This document shows, one piece after another, positions 24,861-32,792 of a DNA stretch of 64,000 nucleotides. The stretch is taken from assembly GCA_963833605.1 (NCBI GenBank), contig CAWHYZ010000009.1, positions 1-64,000 of the forward strand, written 5' to 3'. Each line of letters begins with the position of its first letter. Position 1 is the first letter of the stretch. The translations under genes were made by a program, and so were the position numbers. The notes below the pieces were generated by a model. It saw nothing but the letters and a program-made list of their open reading frames with translations, ran no database searches and was not told the origin of the DNA. The DNA comes from JAFAXD01 sp963833605 (GTDB lineage Bacteria > Pseudomonadota > Alphaproteobacteria > Rhizobiales > Xanthobacteraceae).

Positions 24861-25895
24861 ATGGACCATTTTGGTGGATTGGACGTTTCGGTCAAGGAGA
24901 CCAGCATCTGCATTGTGGATGACACCGGCAGGATCGTGCGGGAAGTGAAGGTAGCGAGCGAGCCTGAAGCGCTGTTGGCGGTGCTGAAGAACCCCGGCTT
25001 CGACTTAAAGCGGATCGGGCTGGAAGCTGGACCGCTGTCGCAATGGCTGTTCAGCGCCCTAACCGAAGCAGGTTTGCCAGTGGTCTGTGTTGAAACCCGG
25101 CACATGCAGGCGGTGCTGAAGGCGCAGATCAACAAGACCGACCGCAACGATGCGCGCGGCATCGCCCAGATGATGCGGGTGGGACTTTACCGTCCGGTGC
25201 ATGTGAAGACTTTACGCAGTCAGAAACTGCGAATGCTGCTGACCCATCGCAAGCTTCTGCAGTCGAAGGCGATTGCCATCGAGAACGATCTACGCGGCAC
25301 TTTGCGCAACTTCGGCCTCAAGGTCGGAATGGTTGGGAAGGTGAAGTTCGAGGCCCGCATCCAAGAGCTTGTGGAGAACTTTCCCGACTTGGCGGTACTG
25401 GTGGAACCGCTGCTCATCGTCCGGCGGGCGCTCCGCGAACAGATCGTCATCCTGCACCGCCGCTTGCTGGCCATCGTGCGGGACGATGAGGTGTGCCGGC
25501 GCTTGATGACGACCCCTGGTGTCGGCCCCGTGGTGGCGCTGACCTATCGCGCCACCGTCGACGCACCCGCTCGCTTCCGTAAATCCAAGGCTGTCGGTGC
25601 CGTGTTTGGGCTGACGTGCTCCAAGTATCAATCCGGCGAGATCGATCGGAGCGGCAGAATATCACGCTGCGGAGATGAGATGATGCGGGTCATGCTCTAC
25701 GAAGCAGCTCAGAGCATGCTGCGGTCGAAGAAATGGTCCTGGCTCAAAGCCTGGGCGATGCAGATCGCCAGGCGTCGCGGGATGAAAAAGGCGATCGTGG
25801 CCCTGGCACGCCGGTTGGCTGTGATCATGCACCGCATATGGGTCGACGGCACCGAGTTCCGCTGGACCCGAGAACAAGCCGCGGCAGCAGCATGA
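24861..25895 (+). CDS. IS110-family transposase
   Basis: 344 residues from MDHFGGLDVSVKETSICIVD. RuvC-like N-terminal DEDD domain: Asp in GLDVSVKE, Glu in GLEAGPLSQWL, and KTDRNDARGIAQMMR. The C-terminal transposase_20 domain reads MTTPGVGPVVALTYRATVD, FRKSKAVGAVFGLTC, the serine-bearing GRISRCGDEMMRVMLYEAA. The ATG is preceded by AGAAGGAGAAGCGCAGC. Full length and intact, so possibly active. The 3' non-coding part of the element extends into 25896-26190, where I see no gene. Confidence 0.93.
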   Translation: MDHFGGLDVSVKETSICIVDDTGRIVREVKVASEPEALLAVLKNPGFDLKRIGLEAGPLSQWLFSALTEAGLPVVCVETRHMQAVLKAQINKTDRNDARGIAQMMRVGLYRPVHVKTLRSQKLRMLLTHRKLLQSKAIAIENDLRGTLRNFGLKVGMVGKVKFEARIQELVENFPDLAVLVEPLLIVRRALREQIVILHRRLLAIVRDDEVCRRLMTTPGVGPVVALTYRATVDAPARFRKSKAVGAVFGLTCSKYQSGEIDRSGRISRCGDEMMRVMLYEAAQSMLRSKKWSWLKAWAMQIARRRGMKKAIVALARRLAVIMHRIWVDGTEFRWTREQAAAAA

Positions 25896-26202
25896 AAACC
25901 GTGCAGGATTAAATTCAATAGGAGGAAACCTGGAGATCCACCGGGCGGTGGCATGATGTCCCTCGCGGGACGATGGATGAGGTGAGTTCGCATGTCCGCT
26001 TGGATCTGCCGTTCGTCTGACGGCAAGGCCGCGGTAAAGATTGTTCCACCCCGTCCTCGAATCCCATGATGGAAGGGCCCTGGTGCCGATTCCGAAGAGA
26101 AGCACGAGCCCGTGAGCGACATCGACACTGCAGCGGTGGATAGTCTGAAAGTGCTTGACCCTAAACGGCCGATTAGAGAAGCGGACATCGGCCACCCGAG
26201 GC

Positions 26203-26574
26203 TCAAGGCCGTTCGGCCGTCAGCATTTCGAGCTTCGCAAACGGCGCATTCGGGCTGCACCGCCGGCACGACACCGACGGGATCAGACTTGAGATTGAAG
26301 TGCCCGGATGCCGGTCGAGGGTGCGCAGGTCGATACAGCCGACTTGCCGGCACGCAGGGCATGAGTAGGTGAGCCAAGGGACACCCGCCGCGATGGCGGC
26401 GCCGACCGTTGGGTAGAACCACAACGCGCGTCCGCCGGCTTGGCGCGCATTCCAAATCGCTACGATCTTCTGCGCGTCGGCGACCGCCTTGCGCTCGGCT
26501 TCGGCGCGCTTCGCTTCCTCAGCGGCACGAGCGGCTACTCGTTCTCGCTCCTGCGCTCGGCGGTTCGGGCCCAT
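26203..26574 (-). CDS. 'MGPNRRAQER' zinc-ribbon protein, full-length member
   Basis: 123 residues. A basic, alanine/glutamate-rich N-terminal helix (MGPNRRAQERERVAARAAEE, AKRAEAERKAVADAQKIVAI) leads to GRALWFYPTVGAAIAAGVPW and a zinc-ribbon part YSCPACRQVGCIDLRTLDRH with a second pair SCRRCSPNAPF. The only complete member in the window of a family whose first 10-40 codons recur, truncated, at six other places. A nucleic-acid-binding role would fit the ribbon and basic helix; unproven. Its start lies seven bases from the 95-bp repeat. Confidence 0.65.
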   Translation of the reverse strand: MGPNRRAQERERVAARAAEEAKRAEAERKAVADAQKIVAIWNARQAGGRALWFYPTVGAAIAAGVPWLTYSCPACRQVGCIDLRTLDRHPGTSISSLIPSVSCRRCSPNAPFAKLEMLTAERP

Positions 26575-26580
26575 AGCGGG

Positions 26581-26675
26581 CCTACGTGGTGGCCTGGCTC
26601 GCCAGCCGGGAAGCCGACGCCATGACTGGACAGAACATCAGCCCGAACGGCGGGCAGGCGATCGTCGGAATCTAG
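26581..26675 (+). repeat. 95-bp direct repeat, right copy
   Basis: Copy of the SDR gene 3' end (see 23611-23705), 92 of 95 bases identical, including the stop codon. It has no gene body in front of it. Confidence 0.95.
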
Positions 26676-26694
26676 GACGGATATTCGCCACGAT

Positions 26695-26845
26695 GCCTAT
26701 GCCATGCCCATGCTTGCATGGATGCCCTTGTGCGCGCGTGCATAGGGCATCCATGGAGGGCGCGCTGGCGGCGCAAACTCCCGTCCACATGCCCATGCTC
26801 TCATGGATGCCCTTGTGCGCACGCGTATAGGGCATCCATGGGAAG
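26695..26845. repeat. two tandem copies of a palindromic repeat
   Basis: Each copy contains CATGGATGCCC...GGGCATCCATGG, an 11-bp stem around TTGTGCGC(A/G)CG(T/C). Copies lie near 26708-26755 and 26794-26841, separated by a GC-rich spacer. Confidence 0.8.
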
Positions 26846-26869
26846 CCAGGGCGGCCGGGCCACGGCCCC

Positions 26870-27025
26870 TTGATGAGAGTAGAGCCGCCCTAGATGAGAG
26901 TTGGACGAGATTTTCCTCATCAAGCAAAGTCCGTTGATAAACAATGCGTTAAACCTCGAATCCGGGGCTTGATGAGGATTTTGCCGGGAGACCTGGGGTG
27001 AGCTTCTCTCATCAAGCCTTAAGGT
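26870..27025. repeat. cluster of 'TTGATGAGA' inverted motifs
   Basis: CTTGATGAG or CTCATCAAG occurs at least four times (near 26872, 26919, 26968 and 27018) in both orientations, forming possible long-range hairpins between the palindromes and the end of the deacetylase gene. They may be binding sites or a degenerate transposon end. The 26676-27011 stretch holds no gene. Confidence 0.55.
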
Positions 27026-27983
27026 AATTTTTCCTATACCAATCTGCGATTTCGCTCCCGGTGGCGAGCCACACCTCCTGGCGCGAGGTGATGTGCGCCA
27101 AGGCCTGGTCGAGGTATTTGCTGCGATGCGGGTGGCCGATCAGGAACGGGTGCAGGCAGATCGACATCACGCGCCCGGTCTTGGCGCCGTCCTCGTAGAG
27201 CACGTCGAACTGGTCGCGGATCATCTGCCCGAACATTTCCGGGCTCTGGTGCAGGCCGAGCAGGGCCGGGATGTCGTTGATCTCGGCCGAGTAGGGCATG
27301 GCGAGCATCGCGCCGGTCTTGACCCGCATGGGGTAGGGCTGGTCGTCGTTGACCCAGTTGCCGACGTAATCGATGCCGGCCGCCGCCAGAAAATCGAGGG
27401 TGCGCGTCGTTTCACTCAACGCCGAACTCAACCAGCCGCGCGGCCGCCGGCCGGTGGCCTTGGCGATCGTGTCCACCACCTCGTTCACCAACGCCTTTTC
27501 CTCGGCTTCGGTCTGACGGTTGATCAGGATCGAATTGGTGGTGCCGTGGCCCATCCATTCCCAGCCAAGCTCGTTGCCGGCCTTGATGATGCGCGGATAG
27601 TGCTTGCAGACATCGGAGTTGAGCGCGACCGTGCCCTTGACCCTGTGCTTCTGCATCACCTCCATCATGCGCCAGATGCCGACGCGCACGCCGTAGTCGC
27701 GCCAGGAATAATTCAATACATCGGGGTTGAGCGCCAAACCCCCGTCGGCGAGCCGGGTGGACGGACGGTCAAACAGGAAATGCTCGATGTTCGGAATCAC
27801 CCACAGGGCAACCCGCGCGCCGTTTGGCCAGCGCAGCGGCTTGCGGTCGACGATCGCCGAATAGTCGAAGCGGCCATGATGCTGCGGAACGCCGGCGTCG
27901 GGAGCCGGCTTTGCCGTGGCGGCGACGATCTTGGCCTTGGCTGAACTGCGCTTGCTTTTGGCTTTGGCGGGGCTAGTGGACAC
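27012..27983 (-). CDS. polysaccharide-deacetylase (CE4) family hydrolase
   Basis: 323 residues from a GTG at 27983; the frame continues upstream but would overlap the divergent LigB-type gene leader. After a lysine/alanine-rich N-terminus, the NodB-homology-like fold is visible: VALWVIPNIEHFLF, the region SWRDYGVRVGIWRMMEVMQK, ALNSDVCKHYPRIIKAGNEL, WEWMGHGTTNS, a RGWLSSALSETTRTLDFLAA segment and CLHPFLIGHPHRSKYL. This subgroup (PuuE/allantoinase-like) usually acts on small N-acyl or ring substrates, not polymers. It diverges from a ring-cleavage dioxygenase operon, so an N-deacylase or deformylase step in catabolism is a reasonable inference. Confidence 0.8.
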   Translation of the reverse strand: MSTSPAKAKSKRSSAKAKIVAATAKPAPDAGVPQHHGRFDYSAIVDRKPLRWPNGARVALWVIPNIEHFLFDRPSTRLADGGLALNPDVLNYSWRDYGVRVGIWRMMEVMQKHRVKGTVALNSDVCKHYPRIIKAGNELGWEWMGHGTTNSILINRQTEAEEKALVNEVVDTIAKATGRRPRGWLSSALSETTRTLDFLAAAGIDYVGNWVNDDQPYPMRVKTGAMLAMPYSAEINDIPALLGLHQSPEMFGQMIRDQFDVLYEDGAKTGRVMSICLHPFLIGHPHRSKYLDQALAHITSRQEVWLATGSEIADWYRKNYLKA

Positions 27984-28120
27984 GGGCGGTTCCTCGAATA
28001 GCTGATGTGCGTGTGTGTGCGCGTACTGGCCGGGCAGCGGCCCGGCGGGATAATATTGCCACGGGTAGGCCAACCGGTGAAATCGCAAGCCTGAGTGGCT
28101 GGCCAGGGAGTTTCGCAAGG

Positions 28121-28945
28121 ATGGCGCAAATCGTTGCCGGCTTCGGGGTTCCGCACACGCCTGTGTTTCCGTTCTTCGTCAAGCGCGACGGCCCTGGCTG
28201 CGAAACCGCCAAGCTGTTTGCGGCGCAAGCCGACCAGCTCGCGGCCACGCGGCCCGACGTGATCGTGATGTTCGACACCGATCACCTCAACACGTTCTTC
28301 CTCGACAACCTGCCGATCTTCGCGCTCGGCGTCGACAAGACCTTTACCGGTCCGAACGACGAGCCACGCGAGGTTCCGAACTACATCATCCCATCAGCCC
28401 CCGACCTCGCCGGGCATATCCGGCAGGAGGCGGTCGCGGCTGGCTTCGACATCGCCCTTACCCAGGAATTCTCCGTCGATCACTCGATCGTGGTGCCGCT
28501 ACATTTTCTGACGCCGGGCATGCATGTTCCAGTGATCCCGGTATTCATCAGCGGCCACGTGCCGCCGCTGCCTCAGGCGGCGCGCTGCCATGCGCTCGGC
28601 CAGGCGGTCGGTCGCGCAATCGCCTCGTGGCCGTCGCCGCTGCGCGTCGTCGTCATGGGCAGCGGCAGTTTCTCCCTGGAGGTCGGCGGCCCCCGCATGG
28701 CGCCTGGCCGCTCCGACGGCGTGCCCGATCCGGACTGGGTCACGCGCGTGATCTCCTATCTCGATCAGGCACAGATCGACACGCTGATCGCGCAAGCCAC
28801 GGAGCGGCAGCTGTTCAAGGCTGGCAATGTCGGTGGCGAACTGCTCAATTGGATCGCGATGCTGGGCGCGATTGGCGATCGCAAGCCGAACTACGTCGCC
28901 CCGCAGATGCAGAACGGCCACGCCTATGGGGTGTGGCGCTGGTGA
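28121..28945 (+). CDS. LigB-type extradiol ring-cleavage dioxygenase subunit
   Basis: 274 residues of the class III extradiol (LigB) superfamily. Metal-site features: MAQIVAGFGVPHTPVF with its early His, MFDTDHLNTFFLDNLPIF, the basic-residue region EFSVDHSIVVPLHFL and PVIPVFISGHVPPL. Such enzymes open catechol-, gallate- or dihydroxypyridine-type rings with Fe(II) and oxygen. The start is MAQIVAG at 28121 (GGGAG ten bases upstream). A LigA-like gene begins four bases after its stop, giving B-A order instead of the usual A-B. Substrate unknown. Confidence 0.88.
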   Translation: MAQIVAGFGVPHTPVFPFFVKRDGPGCETAKLFAAQADQLAATRPDVIVMFDTDHLNTFFLDNLPIFALGVDKTFTGPNDEPREVPNYIIPSAPDLAGHIRQEAVAAGFDIALTQEFSVDHSIVVPLHFLTPGMHVPVIPVFISGHVPPLPQAARCHALGQAVGRAIASWPSPLRVVVMGSGSFSLEVGGPRMAPGRSDGVPDPDWVTRVISYLDQAQIDTLIAQATERQLFKAGNVGGELLNWIAMLGAIGDRKPNYVAPQMQNGHAYGVWRW

Positions 28946-28948
28946 ACC

Positions 28949-29254
28949 ATGTCGATCTTCGCCGTCAATCATTTGTGCCGTGAAGTCCTGCGCGACCACG
29001 TATTCCGGGCCGCCATGAAGCAGGACCCCGTTCGGGCACTCGCCGACAAGGACCTGACCGATGCGGAGCGGGAGGCGCTGCTCGCCGGCGACGTCGGTTT
29101 GCTGTTTCGCATGGGCGCGAACGCGTTTCTGATGGCCTACCTGGCGCGTTTCGAGGTGTGCGGGCTCAACGTCGAAATCTACAATCAGCGCATGCGGGCC
29201 GAGAAAATCGATGAGCTCGGCCGACCGCTGATACACGAAGTGCAACCAGCCTGA
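28949..29254 (+). CDS. LigA-like small subunit of the extradiol dioxygenase
   Basis: 101 residues of the LigA (protocatechuate 4,5-dioxygenase alpha) family: AMKQDPVRALADKDLTDAER, EALLAGDVGLLFRMGANAFL. This helical subunit covers the active site of LigB. It is encoded four bases behind the catalytic subunit and surely forms a complex with it. Confidence 0.85.
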   Translation: MSIFAVNHLCREVLRDHVFRAAMKQDPVRALADKDLTDAEREALLAGDVGLLFRMGANAFLMAYLARFEVCGLNVEIYNQRMRAEKIDELGRPLIHEVQPA

Positions 29255-29270
29255 ACAATGAGGAGTACCG

Positions 29271-29930
29271 ATGCCGACGAACCAGAGCGAGGAAGACTTC
29301 TTCAAGCAGCGCGGCTTCGGCCAGAAGATGGGGTTTGGCGAGCACCCGGCGGTGATCGTGATCGACATGGTGAAAGCCTTCACCGATCCCAAGCGCATGC
29401 TTGGCGCCGACCTTGACCAACAGATCGAGGCCACGAGGCCGGTCCTCGATGCCGCCCATGAACGGAACTTTCCGGTGCTGTTTTCGACCGTGCGCTACGA
29501 CGACGTCGAGCTGCGCGACGCCGGCATCTGGGCGCTCAAGATGAAAGGCTCCGCAACGCTGAGGGCCGATACCGACGGGTGGGAGGTTGATCCTCGTCTC
29601 GACTACCGTCCGACCGACAGCCTGCTGTTCAAGAAATACGCCTCGTGCTTCTTCGGCACCGACCTCGTCCCGCGCCTGATGAGCCGCGGCGTGGATACCC
29701 TGATCATCACCGGGTGCACGACCAGCGGGTGCGTGCGCGCGACCGCGGTCGACGCGGTGCAGACCGGATTTCGGCCGATGGTCGTGCGCGAGGCGGTCGG
29801 CGACCGCTCGGCGCCGGCGCACGAGCAGAGCCTGTTCGACCTCAATGCCAAGTATGCCGACGTGGTGTCGCTCGACGAGACGCTGCACTATCTGCGCAAC
29901 GTCGGACACAATGTAAAAAGCGGTGCGTGA
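29271..29930 (+). CDS. isochorismatase-type cysteine hydrolase
   Basis: 219 residues with the complete Asp-Lys-Cys set: VIVIDMVKAFTDP (Asp), SLLFKKYASCFFGTDL (Lys) and ITGCTTSGCVRATAVDAVQ (Cys with the cis-peptide region). Closest in style to N-carbamoylsarcosine or maleamate amidohydrolases, which release ammonia from a linear amide. GAGGAG lies five bases before ATG. As third gene after the LigB/LigA pair it could hydrolyse an amide formed after ring opening, like NicF in nicotinate breakdown. True isochorismate hydrolysis is unlikely here. Confidence 0.88.
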   Translation: MPTNQSEEDFFKQRGFGQKMGFGEHPAVIVIDMVKAFTDPKRMLGADLDQQIEATRPVLDAAHERNFPVLFSTVRYDDVELRDAGIWALKMKGSATLRADTDGWEVDPRLDYRPTDSLLFKKYASCFFGTDLVPRLMSRGVDTLIITGCTTSGCVRATAVDAVQTGFRPMVVREAVGDRSAPAHEQSLFDLNAKYADVVSLDETLHYLRNVGHNVKSGA

Positions 29931-29940
29931 TTGGAAGTGC

Positions 29941-30063
29941 CTAGTGGTGCGACCCAAACAGATGCTTCGCATCTGTTTGGAAAAGTCGCCCCACTAAATC
30001 AATATCTTAGTGGGCTGACTTGTCCCAACATTTGGGAACTAAATGTTGGGGTCAGACCACTAG
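29941..30063. repeat. three-hairpin palindromic element
   Basis: An outer stem CTAGTGGT..GACCC (29941-29955) pairs with GGGTC..ACCACTAG (30049-30063), two mismatches. Inside lie three perfect or near-perfect hairpins: CCAAACAGATGC/GCATCTGTTTGG (29954-29980), CCCACTAA/TTAGTGGG (29990-30014) and CCCAACATTT/AAATGTTGGG (30024-30050). As RNA it would fold as a clover with three arms; it sits 10 bp after the amidohydrolase stop. Confidence 0.9.
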
Positions 30064-30175
30064 CGCGTGATCAGCAAAAGTGAGCACTGGTTTTGCGTTC
30101 GATCGCGCGCAAAAGCTTGATTTGGCGCATGATCCCTTCGCCGAACTGCTCACACTTCGCCGGATCATGCGCTAG
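30064..30175. repeat. REP-like palindromic repeat
   Basis: A common Bradyrhizobium-type intergenic repeat: GCGCGTGATCAGCAAAAGTG at one end and CGCCGGATCATGCGCTAG at the other, with inner inverted segments. It runs into the last codons of the SRPBCC gene. Its 18-bp end is also present at 32741-32758. Confidence 0.7.
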
Positions 30176-30659
30176 CACGGCCGCGCGCTCGCTCTGGAGC
30201 CAGAATTTCCGCAAGTCGTTCGAAGCTCGTTTCCCACCCGATGCTCGCACTGCCGCAACGTTCGCCTGACTTGAAGCCTGAGTGGCGCAGCGTGATGCGC
30301 GTTCCCCCGTCGAGCGGTTCAAGCAGATAGGTCACGGTCGTCGGCGTACCCGGGGCCCCCGTCAAGTGCCATGTGTGCACCAGCTTACGCGGCGGATCGA
30401 CTTCGAGGTACTCGCCTTCAAGGACGTAGGGTTGGCCTCTGGCGACGCCCGACGTGCGCCATCGCCCGCCGACGCGCACATCGCCAGTCCATTCGGCGGT
30501 GTTGAACACGCCGGGTCTGACCCACCAGTTGATGATCTCGGCTGAGGCGAGCGCGCGGAACACCCGTTCCGGGGGGGCCGCGATCTCGACGCTGGCAAGG
30601 ATCAGACCTTCCGAAAGATCGGCGACGGCACGCGCCGTGCTGTTTCTGATGCTGCTCAT
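30165..30659 (-). CDS. SRPBCC (AHSA1-type) domain protein
   Basis: 164 residues. AHSA1/START-like fold: IAAPPERVFRALASAEIINW, WWVRPGVFN, GDVRVGGRWR, LEGEYLEVDPPRKLVHTWHL and GGTRITLRHSGF. Small hydrophobic ligand-binding proteins of this type are regularly paired with an ArsR regulator, as here. The start overlaps the regulator stop by four bases. The final residues (ARGRASA) come from the REP-like repeat, so the C-terminus has been extended or replaced by it. Confidence 0.85.
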   Translation of the reverse strand: MSSIRNSTARAVADLSEGLILASVEIAAPPERVFRALASAEIINWWVRPGVFNTAEWTGDVRVGGRWRTSGVARGQPYVLEGEYLEVDPPRKLVHTWHLTGAPGTPTTVTYLLEPLDGGTRITLRHSGFKSGERCGSASIGWETSFERLAEILAPERARGRASA

Positions 30660-30976
30660 TTTACCTCCAGGTGACGCTTCAACTGGGTAAGACTGGATTG
30701 CCAGAATGCCCGATAGCCTTCGAGCCAGCCCGCCACGCTCTGCAGTGGGACGGGGTCGACCGTATAAACGCGCTCGCGTCCGACGCGCGTGTCGACGACG
30801 AGCCTTGCCTCGCGCAGCACCCGTAAATGCTTGGAAATTGCGGGTCTGCTCGACCGGAAATCGGCCGCCAGGGCGCCGGCGTTGGCCGGCCCGGCACGCA
30901 GGCGATCGAGGATCGCGCGCCGCGTGGGGTCGGCGATGGCGCGAAACACGTGATTGCTGGCTTGCGCGCGTTGCAT
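30656..30976 (-). CDS. ArsR-family transcriptional regulator
   Basis: 106 residues, winged helix: DPTRRAILDRLRAGPANAGA, FRSSRPAISKHLRVLREARL (recognition helix) and VDTRVGRERVYTVDP wing. No metal-binding cysteine motif, as is usual for the ArsR proteins coupled to SRPBCC genes. It probably controls its own two-gene operon from the promoter in 30977-31320. Confidence 0.9.
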   Translation of the reverse strand: MQRAQASNHVFRAIADPTRRAILDRLRAGPANAGALAADFRSSRPAISKHLRVLREARLVVDTRVGRERVYTVDPVPLQSVAGWLEGYRAFWQSSLTQLKRHLEVK

Positions 30977-31320
30977 GATCTGTAACCTTTTAGTTACGTA
31001 TCACCTCGGTCAGCGGGAGTCAACAGTGACCGCCGGCGTTCCTCACCGATCGACAGACGAGGGAACAAGTCAGGCCGAGCCCGGTTATGGGGTAGGAACT
31101 TTTGGTTCGCCCCGCGTGGAACCAGGCTGCGTGCACATCCTTTGTTTGATTCCATCGACCAGGGAACATTGGCGATTGCAGGACGCGGCTTCGCGTGCAC
31201 TGCTGCCGTGGTTATGCACCGTTCGAAGCATCGGTTTGACACAATTTCACGATTTGGAAGGGAAGGGCGAGCAATAAGGAGTCGGATCGCCCACCTTCGA
31301 GGTGATCCGGTTCAACAAAA
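30977..31320. other. intergenic, no gene seen
   Basis: Divergent region between the arsR operon and an exported protein. It should carry both promoters. No open frame with a start signal and no strong hairpin is visible. Confidence 0.5.
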
Positions 31321-31911
31321 ATGAGAATCCATCCCACGTTACCACACGGTTGGAGCCTGCTAGCGGCGATCCCCTTGCTTCTCGCCATGCATGCGTGGGC
31401 GCAGGCCGGCGCGTCCAAGGCAACGAACGGGGATCGTCTTTCGGACAGCATGCCCTCGTTCCGCGAAGGGCGGTTGCTCGATACATTCGGCAAGTGGGAA
31501 ATCCGCAAAGGCCTTATCGACAATACCTATCTGCTGATCGGAGAGAGCACCGGTGACGGCGAGGGGCACTTCTGGCTGCATTGCGACCAGAACAATCTGA
31601 TCACCGTCGCGGTACCGCTGGGCGAACAAGCGGAACGGGATCGCCTGCGCTCCCACGCGGTCACTGTTCGCTCCGACACCGGCATCAAGCGCGCCATGAG
31701 CCTCATTGTGTTTGAGAGTCTCGTCGCCGTGGCCATCGACTACGATGGCGGGCGCAACGACAAAGTCGCCGATTTCATCGACGTTCTGCGCGCCGCCCGC
31801 GACACTGTCACGATTTCCTATGCGCACCGCAGTTTCGACTATGACGTGACTCAGCTGCCGGCAGCGCAAGCCCGCTTCCGTGAGTTGTGCAACCGGACGG
31901 CGGCCCGCTGA
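31321..31911 (+). CDS. exported hypothetical protein
   Basis: 196 residues with a signal peptide (HGWSLLAAIPLLLAMHAWAQ). The mature part has alternating strands and helices: GRLLDTFGKWEIRKGLIDNT, GHFWLHCDQNNLITVAVPL, and a late FRELCNRTAAR. The 'W-x-I.. CDQ...I.V' pattern is like small periplasmic proteins of the IalB type, but I cannot assign it. Two cysteines could form a disulfide. Confidence 0.65.
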   Translation: MRIHPTLPHGWSLLAAIPLLLAMHAWAQAGASKATNGDRLSDSMPSFREGRLLDTFGKWEIRKGLIDNTYLLIGESTGDGEGHFWLHCDQNNLITVAVPLGEQAERDRLRSHAVTVRSDTGIKRAMSLIVFESLVAVAIDYDGGRNDKVADFIDVLRAARDTVTISYAHRSFDYDVTQLPAAQARFRELCNRTAAR

Positions 31912-32143
31912 AGCGTGTTTCGGCAAAGGCGATTCACGTTATGCCTCACGGGCTTGTTCCGGCGATTTCGTTTCCCGTGCGAGCACCCCGGCCGTGACCG
32001 GATAGCCTTGCGAGCGCGATCCACATTGGTTTCCCGAGTTCGAATGCGAGTCGTCGGGGCGGTCCGACACCAATTTTTGAACGGGCTCCACCCCTCCATA
32101 CGCTATCGTGGCCTGAATTCTTGCACCGATCAGGTTCGCCCGG

Positions 32144-32395
32144 ATGGGACTGCGTGCCACAGGCATCGTTAGTTTGGTCTTCGTCACTGCTCTCCTTGCG
32201 CCGACGGCGCCAAGTCGAGCCTACATCGATCATCCCTGGTGTACGGGCGGCGGCGGCTGGTCCGGCGCGTTGACGTGCAGTTTCGACAGTTACGAACAAT
32301 GCAAGGTCAATGCCCGCAGCTGTGTCGCCAATCCCTCGATGACGCCCTATCCGCAGATCGCACCGCGAGAGGTGCGGGCGAGCGGGCGTCGATAG
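32144..32395 (+). CDS. DUF3551 family small exported protein
   Basis: 83 residues. Signal peptide, then AYIDHPWCTGGGGWSGALTC and FDSYEQCKVNARSCVANPSM, the cysteine pattern of DUF3551, a family expanded in Bradyrhizobium. Four cysteines suggest two disulfides in the periplasm. Function unknown. Confidence 0.85.
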   Translation: MGLRATGIVSLVFVTALLAPTAPSRAYIDHPWCTGGGGWSGALTCSFDSYEQCKVNARSCVANPSMTPYPQIAPREVRASGRR

Positions 32396-32792
32396 CAAGG
32401 GCAACTTTTTTTCACGTTGGACGTTGGACCCCGGGTTCCACGCCGCGCGTATCGGCAAAACCCTTCAGACGGCGGGAACCGGCGGGACGCGGTATCGGTT
32501 AGCGTAATGCTGGCGGGCGCTCTGAGGCCCCGTCGGCGCGGCGGCCCCGGCCGTCCCCACCCCCCACCAAGGCTGGGGCCGTCATTTTTCATCGTCCGCG
32601 TCCTGACAAAACCCGCGGCCCCGGCCGGCGCTTCATCAGCGGTCGGCCAGGGCCGCCTCGCCCCACCCCTTGGACGGCGAGCATGCGCCCACTCCTTGGG
32701 CGCAACACGGTACTATCCGGCCATGTGGATAATTCGAATTCGCCGGATCATGCGCTAGGATCGCCGTGACACACGAGAGAGAGGGCAGGGCA
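32396..32792. other. intergenic with terminator-like and REP fragments
   Basis: A hairpin CGGCCCC...GGGGCCG followed by TCATTTTTC (about 32540-32590) could terminate the DUF3551 transcript. At 32741-32758 lies CGCCGGATCATGCGCTAG, an end of the REP-like repeat at 30158-30175. No gene is supported. Confidence 0.5.

Noticed and set aside
26695..26845. CRISPR array
   Set aside because: Only two repeat units, palindromic, with one spacer-like gap; no cas genes in the window.
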